Of a stretch of 64,000 nucleotides of DNA, positions 17,334 to 27,296 are shown piece after piece. The stretch is taken from contig NZ_JAFBDZ010000001.1 in the NCBI RefSeq assembly GCF_016908495.1, positions 806,001 to 870,000 of the forward strand, given 5' to 3'. The notes under the pieces were generated by a model that saw only the letters and a program-made list of their open reading frames with translations, made no database searches and had not been told where the DNA came from. Origin of the DNA: Rossellomorea pakistanensis (GTDB taxonomy: Bacteria; Bacillota; Bacilli; Bacillales; Bacillaceae_B). The first letter of the stretch is position 1. The number at the start of each line of letters is the position of its first letter. Made by a program: the position numbers and the translations under genes.

Positions 17334-18626
17334 TTATGGATATAAACGATTTAGGAGTCTAGGGAACGGAATGGTTTCGCGGACATGTTCGACCCCGCTA
17401 ATCCATGCTACTGTTCTTTCTAAACCAAGTCCAAAGCCTGAGTGTGGTACGGAACCGTATTTACGTAATTCTAGATACCATTTATACGCTTCAGGAGATA
17501 AATCGTGCTCTTCAATTCTCTGTTTTAATACATCATGATCATGAAGGCGCTCAGAGCCTCCAATAATTTCGCCATATCCTTCTGGTGCAATTAAATCGGC
17601 ACATAGTACTACATCATCACGATTTGGATCTGGCTGCATGTAGAAAGGCTTTAATGAAGTTGGATAATGAGTAATAAAGACTGGCATATCATAGCTTTCT
17701 GCAATAGCTGTTTCATGTGGGGCACCAAAGTCATCTCCCCATTCAACATCATTAAATCCTTTTTCATGTAGGAATTTAATCGCTTCATCATAGCTTATGC
17801 GTGGAAATGGCGCTTTGATTTTCTCAAGCTTAGATGTATCTCTTCCTAAACGCTCTAATTCAAGCTTACAATTACTTAGAACGGATTGGACGATAAAGGA
17901 TACATACTCCTCCTGCACTTTTAAATTATCTTCAAATTCATAGAAAGCCATTTCTGGTTCAATCATCCAGAATTCAATCAAATGGCGGCGAGTTTTAGAT
18001 TTTTCTGCTCGGAAAGTTGGTCCAAATGAAAATACTTTTCCTAATGCCATTGCTGCTGCTTCCATATAAAGCTGTCCACTTTGTGAAAGGTAAGCATCTT
18101 CATCGAAGTACTTAGTAGCAAATAGTTCTGTCGTACCTTCCGGTGCACTTCCTGTTAATATTGGAGGATCTACTTTTACAAAGCCTTCTTTATTAAAAAA
18201 CTCATAGGTTGCTCGAATGATTTCATTTCTTACTTTCATGACAGCATGTTGTCGACGAGAGCGTAACCATAGATGACGGTGGTCCATTAAGAACTCTGTT
18301 CCGTGTTCTTTTGGTGTTATCGGGTAATCTACCGCCTCGTGAATGACCTCAAGACTGTTCACCTGTAGTTCATATCCGAAAGGGGAACGAGTGTCTTCCT
18401 GCACGACACCTGTGACATAAATAGATGTCTCTTGAGTTAGGCCTTTAGCTTTCTGAAAAACTTCTTCCTCTACTTCACTCTTCACAACAACACCTTGAAT
18501 AAACCCGGTTCCGTCACGAAGCTGTAAAAAGGCAATTTTTCCACTTGAACGTTTATTTGCTAACCATGCTCCGATGGTTACTTCTTCTCCAACAAACTTG
18601 CTTACTTCCGTAATTGTTGTTTTCAC
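17334..18626 (-). CDS. asnS: Asparaginyl-tRNA synthetase
   Basis: A 430-residue class IIb synthetase. The N-terminal OB-fold anticodon-binding domain spans about 1-115 ([20 protein letters not shown]). The catalytic core shows motif 2 in [19 protein letters not shown] and motif 3 in [13 protein letters not shown] near residue 395. It charges tRNA-Asn with asparagine. The 5' region (18627-18720) is too short for a T-box leader and shows none. Start ATG has GGAGGGAAA upstream. Confidence 0.97.
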   Translation of the reverse strand: MKTTITEVSKFVGEEVTIGAWLANKRSSGKIAFLQLRDGTGFIQGVVVKSEVEEEVFQKAKGLTQETSIYVTGVVQEDTRSPFGYELQVNSLEVIHEAVDYPITPKEHGTEFLMDHRHLWLRSRRQHAVMKVRNEIIRATYEFFNKEGFVKVDPPILTGSAPEGTTELFATKYFDEDAYLSQSGQLYMEAAAMALGKVFSFGPTFRAEKSKTRRHLIEFWMIEPEMAFYEFEDNLKVQEEYVSFIVQSVLSNCKLELERLGRDTSKLEKIKAPFPRISYDEAIKFLHEKGFNDVEWGDDFGAPHETAIAESYDMPVFITHYPTSLKPFYMQPDPNRDDVVLCADLIAPEGYGEIIGGSERLHDHDVLKQRIEEHDLSPEAYKWYLELRKYGSVPHSGFGLGLERTVAWISGVEHVRETIPFPRLLNRLYP

Positions 18627-18724
18627 TATTATTTCCCTCCAAAAATCAAAACAAGTCTTACATATGTATTGCTTTTATTATACATATCCATTAACAGTGC
18701 CGCAATAGAGCAGGATGATGTATT

Positions 18725-18759
18725 GGGCTGACCATTACTTTTCAGTAAAGGTCAACCCA
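18725..18759 (-). terminator. Hairpin at the 3' end of aspB
   Basis: GGGTTGACC, inside the last codons of aspB, pairs with GGTCAGCCC (imperfect). No clear U-tract follows, so termination is likely inefficient or the hairpin has a stabilising role. Confidence 0.4.
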
Positions 18760-19946
18760 TCCATTTTACTTTGCACAAATGTATGAATTCTTTCAATTGC
18801 TGACTCTAATAGATTTAGGGATGTCGCATATGATAATCGAATATTTTGTGGTGTGCCAAACCCTGACCCAGGGATTACCGCTACTTTTGCTTCTTCAAGT
18901 AACGCTTTTGCAAAGCTGTCTACACTATCGTACCCGCAGAGTTTACTCGCTTCCATTACATTTGGATAAAGATAAAATGCACCCTGAGGCTTTAAACAGT
19001 TAAAACCTGGAATTGCATTCAATTGTTCAAATACTATATTCAAGCGTTCCTCGAATGCCTTTCGCATGGTCTCCACAGGTACCTGTGTGCCTTTATATGC
19101 TGCAACTGCTCCATGTTGAGAAGTAGTTGTAGGGTTAGATGTTGAATGGCTTGCTAAATTGGTCATCGCTTTAATAATCGTTTCATCCCCTGCAGCATAG
19201 CCTATTCTCCATCCAGTCATACTATGGGATTTTGATACACCATTTATAATAATCGTTTGAGCTTTTAGTTCTTCAGAAATCTGTGCAATCGAGATATGCT
19301 GATGATCTCCATAAACTAGCTTTTCATAAATTTCATCTGAAACAACAAGAAGATTATGCTCAATACAAACTTCACCAAGTGCTTTAAGTTCAGATTCAGA
19401 ATAAAGCATACCAGTTGGATTACTCGGAGAATTGATGATGACTGCTTTTGTAGTCGGTGTAATCATTTCTTTTAGTTGTTCTGGTGTAATCTTGTATGAA
19501 TTCTCTTCTTTTCCTTCAACAAATCGTGGAATACCACCAGCAAGCTTAACTTGTTCTGGGTAACTGACCCAATACGGTGAAGGGATAATGACTTCATCAC
19601 CTTCATTTAACAATACTTGGAATAATGTAAAGAGAGCATGTTTTGCCCCACTTGTAACGATAATCTCACTGTTTTTATACTCAATCCCTTGGTCAGTTTT
19701 AAATTTTTGAGCAATCGCTTCTTTTAGTTGTTGAAGTCCGCCTGAAGGAGTATACTTGGTATGCCCCTCTTGCATTGAATTGTAGGCACTTGAAATGATA
19801 TGCTCTGGTGTGTTGAAGTCGGGTTCTCCTGCACCAAGAGCGATTACATCGATTCCTTGTGACTTCATTTCTTTCGCTTTTGCTGTTATGGCTAAAGTTG
19901 TTGAAGGTGTAAGTGCTTTAACTCTCTCTGCTAATGTCCAACTCAT
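18735..19946 (-). CDS. aspB: Aspartate aminotransferase
   Basis: The 403-residue start at 19946 has AGTGGAGGAC upstream; six further codons in frame include that site. It is a class I PLP enzyme of the aminotransferase Ib type: GAGEPDFNTPEHI, SPSNPTGMLYS, DEIYEKLVYG, and the PLP-binding Lys in GVSKSHSMTGWRIGYAAG near residue 238. It interconverts aspartate and oxaloacetate. Gene order ypmA-ypmB-aspB-asnS is as in B. subtilis, with asparagine-related use of aspartate. Confidence 0.96.
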   Translation of the reverse strand: MSWTLAERVKALTPSTTLAITAKAKEMKSQGIDVIALGAGEPDFNTPEHIISSAYNSMQEGHTKYTPSGGLQQLKEAIAQKFKTDQGIEYKNSEIIVTSGAKHALFTLFQVLLNEGDEVIIPSPYWVSYPEQVKLAGGIPRFVEGKEENSYKITPEQLKEMITPTTKAVIINSPSNPTGMLYSESELKALGEVCIEHNLLVVSDEIYEKLVYGDHQHISIAQISEELKAQTIIINGVSKSHSMTGWRIGYAAGDETIIKAMTNLASHSTSNPTTTSQHGAVAAYKGTQVPVETMRKAFEERLNIVFEQLNAIPGFNCLKPQGAFYLYPNVMEASKLCGYDSVDSFAKALLEEAKVAVIPGSGFGTPQNIRLSYATSLNLLESAIERIHTFVQSKMDGLTFTEK

Positions 19947-19963
19947 GATATGTCCTCCACTCA

Positions 19964-20443
19964 TTAAAGGTTTTCAATTTTTTTCCACCATTCTCCTGAT
20001 TCAAAAAGAAGATAATAATAATTTAATTGATCTTTATTATTGAGGTAGGTAATTTCCCAAACAGGTCCAACCTCTTCCAATCCTAATTTAACCGATAGAA
20101 TTTCTTTAGTGCTTTCTTCATTTTTTAGTTTATTAACTGCTTTTTCTTTTGAAATCCCATTTGCCCATTTTTGGGTAATCATTTTATCCTTCTTTTTATT
20201 AGGCACCCACACGATCACTTTTTCTTTTTCAGCATTTTTTCCAATTAGTACTACATAGGATTTTGTGCCATTGTATATTGATGCACTATCTACTTTTGAA
20301 ATTTTTTCTTGAGATTTCGCTAATGTTATTGCTTCTTCCGTTTTTTCATTGAATGGTGATCTTGCATCAACATAAACTTTTATCGATAACCCAATCCCAA
20401 TCAATAGAATAAATACAATTATAAAGATCATTTTTTTCATCAT
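19964..20443 (-). CDS. ypmB: YpmB-like membrane-anchored protein (DUF5590/PepSY-like)
   Basis: A 159-residue protein. One N-terminal membrane segment (residues 4-22, MIFIIVFILLIGIGLSI) anchors an extracytoplasmic domain. That domain has two tandem repeats of the PepSY-like kind (EKISKVDSASIYNG, and KEKAVNKLKNEESTKEILSVKL). It matches YpmB in size and place. It follows ypmA by 12 bp and aspB starts 17 bp later, so the three form one operon. Function is unknown. Confidence 0.88.
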   Translation of the reverse strand: MMKKMIFIIVFILLIGIGLSIKVYVDARSPFNEKTEEAITLAKSQEKISKVDSASIYNGTKSYVVLIGKNAEKEKVIVWVPNKKKDKMITQKWANGISKEKAVNKLKNEESTKEILSVKLGLEEVGPVWEITYLNNKDQLNYYYLLFESGEWWKKIENL

Positions 20444-20454
20444 TTATCACTCAT

Positions 20455-20625
20455 TTATGTACGATATATTGTAAAAACTGCTTGTTCTTTATCATCGGAA
20501 TCTAAGGCAAGTCCAAACATTAAATCCTTTTCCTTCAATGTACGATTTAATGAATCAACTAATTTATACAAGTCAGAGGTATATTGAACTCGAACAGTTG
20601 AAAGTACTTCAATCTTGCTTTCCAT
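20455..20625 (-). CDS. ypmA: YpmA family protein (DUF4264)
   Basis: A 56-residue protein starting at an ATG with AAAGGAGGAG upstream. The sequence (MESKIEVLSTVRVQ, DSLNRTLKEKDLMFGLAL, AVFTIYRT) follows the YpmA/DUF4264 family end to end. It lies 12 bp upstream of ypmB in the same direction. The short length kept it below common gene-finding cut-offs. No activity is known. Confidence 0.9.
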   Translation of the reverse strand: MESKIEVLSTVRVQYTSDLYKLVDSLNRTLKEKDLMFGLALDSDDKEQAVFTIYRT

Positions 20626-20775
20626 TTAGTCTCCTCCTTTTACACAAATATTGCTACAAATATTCGGGTGATAAAGTGGTTAAATTATTATTACACGGAA
20701 CACCTAAACAACATTATAACAGTATTTTGACCTAGTCCGAATAAAAATTTTCTAATTTCCACACTTTCTTCTTGA

Positions 20776-20822
20776 AGATGACCTTTTACCATTTTTTATG
20801 ATTAAGGTCATCTATTTTTTAG
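20776..20822 (+). terminator. Terminator-shaped hairpin on the plus strand with no gene before it
   Basis: A perfect 10-bp stem AGATGACCTT / AAGGTCATCT is followed on the plus strand by ATTTTTTAG. Flanking genes are both on the minus strand, so it would end a plus-strand transcript, or serve as an mRNA 3' end structure for the gene at 20829. Confidence 0.5.
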
Positions 20823-20828
20823 CATTTT

Positions 20829-21707
20829 TTAGCAAATTGTCTGCAAAAGGAGATAGGTTTCTTTAATTTGATTCGGCTCTTCTTCTATTGCATCATCATT
20901 TGGAAATGTGATGACCTCGTAATTAAGCGGATTAAATTTAATTGTAATAAGACCATGTTGACCTGTTAAATAAATATCAATCCATGTTTCATGAAGAAGC
21001 TCTAGAAATTCTGAGTTAAGCATTCTCTGTTTTGAGCGATAAAGAATCGCTGTTTGAGGGTCAATATGTTTTAGAAGTTCTTCAGAAATAAAATTTGATT
21101 TATTATAAATCGGGATTTTAATAATATTTACATCACTTAATTTCTGACTAAGTAAATGAGATTGAACGGCTTTTGTATACGAGGATAACCACAAAAATAA
21201 ATGTTTATTAAAAGAAATCTTGAAGTCTAAACCTTCACCTGCAGCCGCTCCTTCATAAACTACCTCTAATTGCAAGTGATTACTCAATTTCACTTTTTCA
21301 TTTTCACTTAAAGGAATTACCTTTAACCTATTTTGTTCCTGAGATTCTAAAAATGTCTTTCCCATATAGACCTTGGACACCTTAAAGTCCTTTATGATTT
21401 CTTCAATGAACTCTGGATAATATTCTCGTTGTTCTGTCACAATAATGCCTTGTATCTTTTTTGCACCAAATTGCCTTAGAACAGAATAGAGATTCTTTTT
21501 ATTTTCACCGGGACCCGTATTGATTAAATAATTCATTTCATTCGGTAAATGCAGGATGGCAATCTCACCTTTTGCTAAAGGTAAAAATGATAACCCATAT
21601 TCATTTCCATGTAATTTTAAGTCTACTTGAGGTTCCGTTTCCCCGATGGCTGATACACTGCTGATTGATAGCAGAAAGAATAGAATCATTACGATTAGTT
21701 TTTTCAT
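20829..21707 (-). CDS. Secreted metallo-beta-lactamase-fold protein with lost metal site
   Basis: The 292-residue product starts with a Sec signal peptide (MKKLIVMILFFLLSISSVSA, cleavage near residue 20). The rest resembles the ComEC C-terminal/metallo-beta-lactamase fold: GEIAILHLPNEMNYLINTGP at about 47-66, LRQFGAKKIQGIIVT, then strands such as LQLEVVYEG and DFKISFNK. The HxHxDH metal motif expected after IIVT is replaced by EQREYYPE, so the protein is probably inactive as a hydrolase. It does not occur in B. subtilis at this locus. Function unknown. Confidence 0.7.
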   Translation of the reverse strand: MKKLIVMILFFLLSISSVSAIGETEPQVDLKLHGNEYGLSFLPLAKGEIAILHLPNEMNYLINTGPGENKKNLYSVLRQFGAKKIQGIIVTEQREYYPEFIEEIIKDFKVSKVYMGKTFLESQEQNRLKVIPLSENEKVKLSNHLQLEVVYEGAAAGEGLDFKISFNKHLFLWLSSYTKAVQSHLLSQKLSDVNIIKIPIYNKSNFISEELLKHIDPQTAILYRSKQRMLNSEFLELLHETWIDIYLTGQHGLITIKFNPLNYEVITFPNDDAIEEEPNQIKETYLLLQTIC

Positions 21708-21775
21708 AATAACGCCTCCGAAAATGCTTCTACATTTAGAGTGCGTTAAACATTAAATATTATCATAAAATTGAT

Positions 21776-24583
21776 TCAAAGCCATTCCTCAATCCATTGA
21801 AGAAGTTCCTCAAGATTTCCTTTCCTGACAGGCATCGATGGAATGGATTGCAAGAATGCTCTCCCATATCTAGTTGATATAATTCTTTGGTCAAAAACAA
21901 TAACGATTCCTCTATCACTACTTCTTCGAATTAATCGACCCACTCCTTGCTTAAAGCGGATGACTGCTTCTGGAAGAGAGTATGCAGAAAAAGCGTTTTT
22001 CCCTTCTATTTTAAGACGATCACACTTAGATTGATTAATTGGCTCATTTGGTGGTGAAAATGGTAATCTTACCATAATTAAACAAGACAAATCCTCTCCA
22101 GGTATATCTACTCCTTCCCAAAAACTATTCGTTCCAAACAGAATAGCTTTATCGAATCGTTGAAAATTTTTCGTAAGTTTGGTCCGGCTCCCACTCGATA
22201 TTCCTTGTGCCATCAATACATAATCATCCAGTAAACCACTATCCTTCATAAGCTCATGGGTTTTTCTTAGCATATCATAGGCAGTAAATAAAACGAGCAT
22301 CCTTCCTTTTGTTGCTTGAGCAATCGCAATTAGATGAGCACTAATCGCCTCAACATACTCAATTACGGAGACGCTTTGAATTTCAGGGAGATCGTTTGGG
22401 ATATATAATGTTGAGTTTTTCTCATATTGAAACGGAGAAGGAAGCTGCAACTGTTTAATCTTTTCCTGTGAGAGACCAACTTCTTTTAATAAATAGTCGA
22501 ATGATGACTGAACGGTTAAGGTAGCAGAAGTAATAACCGCACTTTCAATTTTCGAAAATAATCGCTCCTGTAGTGATTCCCCAACAGATATCGGCTGCGA
22601 TTGTATGACTAAACTGGTTGGTAAGGAGCGTAAATCTCCTTCTATCCAAATCACTTGTTCTTCTTGACCTTTTATAAATACAAGTTGCAATTGCTCCTTT
22701 AATTGAGACCAGTCCTTTAAAAAGCTATAAAGTTCTTCAACTAGTGTCTTTTCTTGGTCTTCTAACTTTACATCCTCCTTCTTAATTTGGTCTAAGCGAT
22801 CAGAAATGGCGTTTTCAATCCCCTTCATTTGTGAGTAAACTCTTTCTGTTGCAATCAAAACGGGTTGCCATGCTCTTTCGGACATGATTTCATCTGTCAA
22901 CCTTAATTGAATTTTTTGCACATCTCTTCTCTTCTTTGCGTGCTTAAGAAAAGTAGAAGCGAGGAGATTTAAACATTCGTCTAATTCCCGATAAAATTCT
23001 ACGATCATCATATCAAGTTCAAACGAATGAAGATCGTACTTAACATGATACTTTTCAAGTAGTGTTTCAAGTTTATAATAGAGTTGTTTTTGATCTAAAT
23101 TTCCCAACTGACCTGTCGTAAATTTAACTGAAATGTAGTCTATCAGCTTTCCGAAATGTTTTCTAGCCGCTTTCTCTAAATGATGTCCTTCATCTATTAT
23201 GACTTGTTGGTAGGATGGCAAAAGATTAGTCTCTGCAATCAAGTCTGTTAATAACATCGAGTGATTAGTAATGATTAAATCAGCTCGATTCGATTGCTTC
23301 CGAGCATGCAAATAGAAGTCCCGGCTAATCCAAGGGTCCTTTTCTTTTTGCAGATGCCAACCGTCATGCTTGATTCGATTCCAAAAGAGCATTCCACCAC
23401 TTGTAAGGTTTAGTTCATCAATATCCCCTGAATTTGTCACGGTTAACCACACGAGAATTTGCATCTTAGTTAAAACTACATCAAATTGTGATTCCTCTTC
23501 CCTTAAAGATTGTTCAAATTTGAATAAATTCAAATAATGATTTCTTCCTTTTAACAGAACAACATGAAAAGGGAAATCGGTCATTTCCTGTAATTGTTTC
23601 ACTTCTTTTTGAAGAAGTTGTTCTTGTAGTTGAACAGTATATGTACTTATCACGACGGGAATTTTCATTGCTTTACTATAATAAAGTGCAGGAATTAAGT
23701 ACCCTAACGATTTACCGACACCTGTACCAGCTTCGACAATAAGATGCTCCTTACAAGAAAAAGCATCATAAACTGCATCCATCATTTGAAATTGACTATG
23801 TCTACGCTCAAAATTTTCAAAAGCATGCTGTAGCAATTTTTCTTTATTTGTATCATTTGAAGGATATACGATATCATCAGAAGGCAAACTGGCGTCCAAT
23901 TGTTCTTCTTTCTTCTTTAATGCGATTCCTCTATAGATTTCAATCGTTTCAGGTAATTCGTCAATATGCATTCTATTCTTATCGACTATCCATTGAAGAA
24001 GTAACTCTAAATCACTTTTCAAATACTTTGCCAATGGTTGTAACGTTTCAAGTGTAACAAGGGGGAGCTTAGACAAAACTTCAATAAAATGCAGGAGTAG
24101 CAGTGCGGTTACATATGCATCACTATCCGCTTGGTGTGGACGATCATGACTAAGTGTAAACCGGTCAGCTAATTCTGTTAATTTATAACTTTCTGCTGTA
24201 GGATAGCTAATCTTCGCTAATTCAACAGTATCCACCTTCGGACCGTAAAAACCATTATATCCTGCTTCTTCTAGTTCAGACTGTAAAAAGCCTAAGTCAA
24301 AGTCAACATTATGAGCAACAAATACTGCACCATCCATTATTTCTAATACTATTGGTGCAATTTCTTCAAATGAAGGAGCTCCTTCCACCATTTCATCATT
24401 AATTCCTGTTAGTTCTTCGATAAAGGTAGGAATGGTTATTTCAGGATTTATAAAGGTTGTGTATTGGCTCATAATCTTACCATTTTCTATCGTAACCGCT
24501 GATAATTGAATGATTCGATCTCCTTTTTTAGGAGAATTACCAGTTGTTTCAAGGTCCACTACGACCATCTTTTGAGAAATCAT
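21776..24583 (-). CDS. dinG: DinG-family exonuclease/ATP-dependent helicase
   Basis: A 935-residue fusion typical of Gram-positives. Residues 1-170 are a DEDDh 3'-5' exonuclease (VVDLETTGNSPKKGDR, HNVDFDLGFL, HQADSDAYVT). Residues about 245-935 are an XPD-like superfamily 2 helicase with motif I EAGTGVGKS near 285, motif II DEGHH near 466, and motif VI QGVGRLIRR near 875. No Fe-S cysteine quartet is visible between motifs I and II, as expected for this branch. In S. aureus the enzyme is an exonuclease. Confidence 0.95.
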   Translation of the reverse strand: MISQKMVVVDLETTGNSPKKGDRIIQLSAVTIENGKIMSQYTTFINPEITIPTFIEELTGINDEMVEGAPSFEEIAPIVLEIMDGAVFVAHNVDFDLGFLQSELEEAGYNGFYGPKVDTVELAKISYPTAESYKLTELADRFTLSHDRPHQADSDAYVTALLLLHFIEVLSKLPLVTLETLQPLAKYLKSDLELLLQWIVDKNRMHIDELPETIEIYRGIALKKKEEQLDASLPSDDIVYPSNDTNKEKLLQHAFENFERRHSQFQMMDAVYDAFSCKEHLIVEAGTGVGKSLGYLIPALYYSKAMKIPVVISTYTVQLQEQLLQKEVKQLQEMTDFPFHVVLLKGRNHYLNLFKFEQSLREEESQFDVVLTKMQILVWLTVTNSGDIDELNLTSGGMLFWNRIKHDGWHLQKEKDPWISRDFYLHARKQSNRADLIITNHSMLLTDLIAETNLLPSYQQVIIDEGHHLEKAARKHFGKLIDYISVKFTTGQLGNLDQKQLYYKLETLLEKYHVKYDLHSFELDMMIVEFYRELDECLNLLASTFLKHAKKRRDVQKIQLRLTDEIMSERAWQPVLIATERVYSQMKGIENAISDRLDQIKKEDVKLEDQEKTLVEELYSFLKDWSQLKEQLQLVFIKGQEEQVIWIEGDLRSLPTSLVIQSQPISVGESLQERLFSKIESAVITSATLTVQSSFDYLLKEVGLSQEKIKQLQLPSPFQYEKNSTLYIPNDLPEIQSVSVIEYVEAISAHLIAIAQATKGRMLVLFTAYDMLRKTHELMKDSGLLDDYVLMAQGISSGSRTKLTKNFQRFDKAILFGTNSFWEGVDIPGEDLSCLIMVRLPFSPPNEPINQSKCDRLKIEGKNAFSAYSLPEAVIRFKQGVGRLIRRSSDRGIVIVFDQRIISTRYGRAFLQSIPSMPVRKGNLEELLQWIEEWL

Positions 24584-24835
24584 ATTATCACTCTGCCTTT
24601 TAAAACATGAAAGTACACTTAACCGGAGTCGCCTCGATGTACCATCTTAGCCATCCTGTTTTAATGTAACGTTTTGTTAATATATCGATCAGGTTTAAGA
24701 CATTCACCTATAAGGGATGGTCTTTATCCCCCTCATTTGCTATAAATTAAAAAGAACATTTTCTTTCCTTGCAAGTTTATCATATTTTGTGAACGATTTG
24801 ATAGGGTGGACAAGCGGTTCAAGAATTTGAACATA

Positions 24836-24881
24836 GAAAAAGACCCGCCATTTTATCAATCAATTGTAATGGTGGCAGGTC
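24836..24881 (-). terminator. Terminator of the panBCD genes
   Basis: GACCTGCCACCATT pairs with AATGGCGGGTC (one mismatch) and TTTTTC follows on the minus strand. It lies about 60 bp after panD. Confidence 0.88.
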
Positions 24882-24916
24882 GAATGTTGGTTGACAAATT
24901 TATGTTCATAAAAAAT

Positions 24917-24939
24917 AACAATCTTTAAGAAAACAGCCT
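24917..24939. repeat. Solo end of the Bacillaceae intergenic repeat
   Basis: CTTTAAGAAAACAGCC matches the ends of the element at 9854-10064. It abuts the panD stop. The remaining space 24584-24835 between dinG and this region has no further feature that I can see. Confidence 0.45.
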
Positions 24940-24941
24940 AA

Positions 24942-25325
24942 TTAATAAATTGTAGCCGCTGGTTCTACCCCAAGCATTTCTGAAATTTTATTATTTTCGT
25001 CCATTATTGCTACTTTCGGTTTATGAATACGTGCATCTTCTTCAGACATCATTTTATATGAGATAATAATGACTACATCCCCCTTATGAACAAGCCTTGC
25101 GGCTGCACCATTCAAACAAATGACACCACTTCCGCGTTCTCCGGGAATGATGTATGTCTCAAGTCGAGCACCGTTATTATTATTAACGATTTGGACTTTT
25201 TCATTCGGCAGCATATCAACAGCATCTAATATATCCTCATCAATAGTAATGCTTCCTACATAATTCAGGTTTGCTTCCGTTACCTTTGCCCTATGGATTT
25301 TTCCAGTCATTATTGTTCTAAACAT
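24942..25325 (-). CDS. panD: Aspartate 1-decarboxylase
   Basis: A 127-residue pyruvoyl enzyme. The self-cleavage site is Gly24-Ser25 in NLNYVGSIT; Ser25 becomes the pyruvoyl group. [22 protein letters not shown] is the conserved core. It makes beta-alanine for pantothenate. It starts 18 bp after panC with GGAGG upstream, the last gene of panB-panC-panD. Confidence 0.97.
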   Translation of the reverse strand: MFRTIMTGKIHRAKVTEANLNYVGSITIDEDILDAVDMLPNEKVQIVNNNNGARLETYIIPGERGSGVICLNGAAARLVHKGDVVIIISYKMMSEEDARIHKPKVAIMDENNKISEMLGVEPAATIY

Positions 25326-25343
25326 TCCAATATTCCTCCTGTT

Positions 25344-26192
25344 TTAACCTAGATCGACAATAATATTATCAATTAGTCTAGCCTGCTTAAATTGAACTGC
25401 AACAGCAATCAGTATTTCCCCTTTTATCTGTTTAGGCAGGGTAAGACTAGGGAATGTATAAGCATCTACATATTCAACAATTCCAGAAGTATTTAGTTCA
25501 ATACATTGTCTTAGTTCTTGTAGGACACTCTTAATGTCTCCCTTGTTATTACATAATGAATTTGCTGCATTAGTAAGTGAATGATAAATTACAGGTGCCT
25601 CGATTCTTTCTTGATCACTTAGATACACGTTTCGTGAACTTTTTGCCAGGCCCTCTCGTTCTCTTACAGTAGGTACTCTTACAATTTCGATAGGGAAAAA
25701 GAAATCCTCCACAAGTCCTTCCACTACAGCAACCTGCTGTGCATCTTTTAATCCAAAATAAGCAGCATCAGGTTCTATAATATGAAATAATTTTGTTAAA
25801 ACTGTAACAACTCCATCAAAATGACCTTCTCTTTTTTTACCACATAATACATTGACTCGTTCTTTTACTGTCATGTGTATAGATAGAGCCTTAGGGTAAA
25901 TATCATCGACACCAGGGATAAATAAAACATCCACACCGGTATCTTTTGCAAGTTTATAATCATGTTCTTCATCTCTTGGATATCGTTCAAAATCTTCATT
26001 TGGCCCAAATTGTAATGGATTTACGAAGATACTCATTACTACCAGATCATTCTCAGGTTTTGCTCTATCTACTAATGCTAAGTGACCTTCATGTAAAAAC
26101 CCCATTGTCGGTACAAATCCAATTTTTTTGCCTTTAGATTTCGATTCTTTAATAAATTCTTTCATTTCATGTACATTTTTAAGAACAATCAC
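25344..26192 (-). CDS. panC: Pantothenate synthetase
   Basis: The 282-residue protein begins with GTG, which overlaps the panB stop (GTGA), with CGGAGG upstream. It has the HIGH-type nucleotide-binding motif [11 protein letters not shown] at about 29-39, [31 protein letters not shown], and the KMSKS-like [20 protein letters not shown]. It ligates pantoate to beta-alanine. Overlap with panB implies coupled translation. Confidence 0.97.
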   Translation of the reverse strand: MIVLKNVHEMKEFIKESKSKGKKIGFVPTMGFLHEGHLALVDRAKPENDLVVMSIFVNPLQFGPNEDFERYPRDEEHDYKLAKDTGVDVLFIPGVDDIYPKALSIHMTVKERVNVLCGKKREGHFDGVVTVLTKLFHIIEPDAAYFGLKDAQQVAVVEGLVEDFFFPIEIVRVPTVREREGLAKSSRNVYLSDQERIEAPVIYHSLTNAANSLCNNKGDIKSVLQELRQCIELNTSGIVEYVDAYTFPSLTLPKQIKGEILIAVAVQFKQARLIDNIIVDLG

Positions 26193-27028
26193 TTCACTTT
26201 TCCTCCGTATAACGATGATAATTCCTCTTCCTTCATCGTAAATGAATGCTCTTGCTGCGGAAATTGACCCTCTTTTACTTCATGAATATATGTTTTAATA
26301 GAAGATAGTGTGATTTCATTCACATCATTATACTTTTTCACAAACTTTGGTACCCGTTCTACACCATAAGAAATTAAATCATGATACACTAGGACTTGAC
26401 CATCCGTGTCACTTCCAGCCCCAATCCCTATCGTCGGAATGGATAAATTTTCAGAAACTTCTTTTGCAATTTGTCTTGGAATACATTCAAGAACAATCGC
26501 AAAAGCCCCTGCTTCCTCACATTTTTTTGCTTCCTCTATCAACATCTTAGCAGCTTCTGCTGTTTTCCCTTGAACCTTGTAGCCTCCTAAAACATTGACT
26601 GTTTGTGGAGTTAGTCCCAAATGAGCCATTACAGGGATTCCTGCTTCTGTCAAAGATGTGATTTTATTAATGACTTTTCCACCACCTTCAACTTTAACAG
26701 CATGGGCCCCGCCTTCTTGAACTAATTTAGCAGCAGATTTCAATGTCTCCTCTACGGAAAGATGATAGGTCATAAATGGCATGTCCGTAATAACAAAAGT
26801 GTTAGATGCCCCTCTTTTTACTGCTTTAGAATGATGAATCATATCGTCGATTGTTACTGGCACCGTAGAATCGTACCCTAGTACTACCATGCCTAATGAA
26901 TCACCTACAAGAATGACATCGATGCCCGCTTCCTCTGCTAACTTTGCAGAAGGATAATCATAGGCAGTAAGCATGCTAATTTTTGTTCCATCCGCTTTCA
27001 TGTTTCTTAAATCACTTGTACTTTTCAC
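26189..27028 (-). CDS. panB: 3-methyl-2-oxobutanoate hydroxymethyltransferase
   Basis: The GTG at 27028 is chosen since AGAGGAGGAAAAA lies just before it. A longer frame to 27115 begins inside the birA terminator and is not credible. The 279-residue TIM-barrel enzyme shows [41 protein letters not shown], and GGAGSD-like [15 protein letters not shown]. It makes ketopantoate, the first committed step to pantothenate. Confidence 0.96.
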   Translation of the reverse strand: MKSTSDLRNMKADGTKISMLTAYDYPSAKLAEEAGIDVILVGDSLGMVVLGYDSTVPVTIDDMIHHSKAVKRGASNTFVITDMPFMTYHLSVEETLKSAAKLVQEGGAHAVKVEGGGKVINKITSLTEAGIPVMAHLGLTPQTVNVLGGYKVQGKTAEAAKMLIEEAKKCEEAGAFAIVLECIPRQIAKEVSENLSIPTIGIGAGSDTDGQVLVYHDLISYGVERVPKFVKKYNDVNEITLSSIKTYIHEVKEGQFPQQEHSFTMKEEELSSLYGGKVK

Positions 27029-27096
27029 TCTTTTTCCTCCTCTCGAATGATCAGAGGTGACGAAACAATGAAAATGCAACCATCTCCATATTAAAC

Positions 27097-27136
27097 TCAA
27101 AAAGGGATCCTTCATAAAAAATGACAGAAGGATCCC
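27097..27136 (-). terminator. Terminator between birA and panB
   Basis: A perfect 10-bp stem GGGATCCTTC / GAAGGATCCC is followed on the minus strand by TTTTTG. It separates the birA unit from the pantothenate genes. Confidence 0.88.
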
Positions 27137-27296
27137 ATAGCTTTTTTTATCGTTTCGACCCTCTGTCCCAGTCCATTATTGGATCAAGGCAGAATAGTAA
27201 TTAGAATTCAAATAGATAACACTGTTTTAAGGTGCAGTTCCAAAGATACTGCCCAAATAAATTATAACAAATAAATATAATATTGAATAATAGAAT

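Noticed and set aside
18627..18734. T-box leader before asnS
   Set aside because: The upstream region is under 110 bp and lacks the T-box sequence and a competing terminator.
27028..27115. N-terminal extension of PanB
   Set aside because: It begins in the stem of the birA terminator; the GTG at 27028 has a strong ribosome-binding site.
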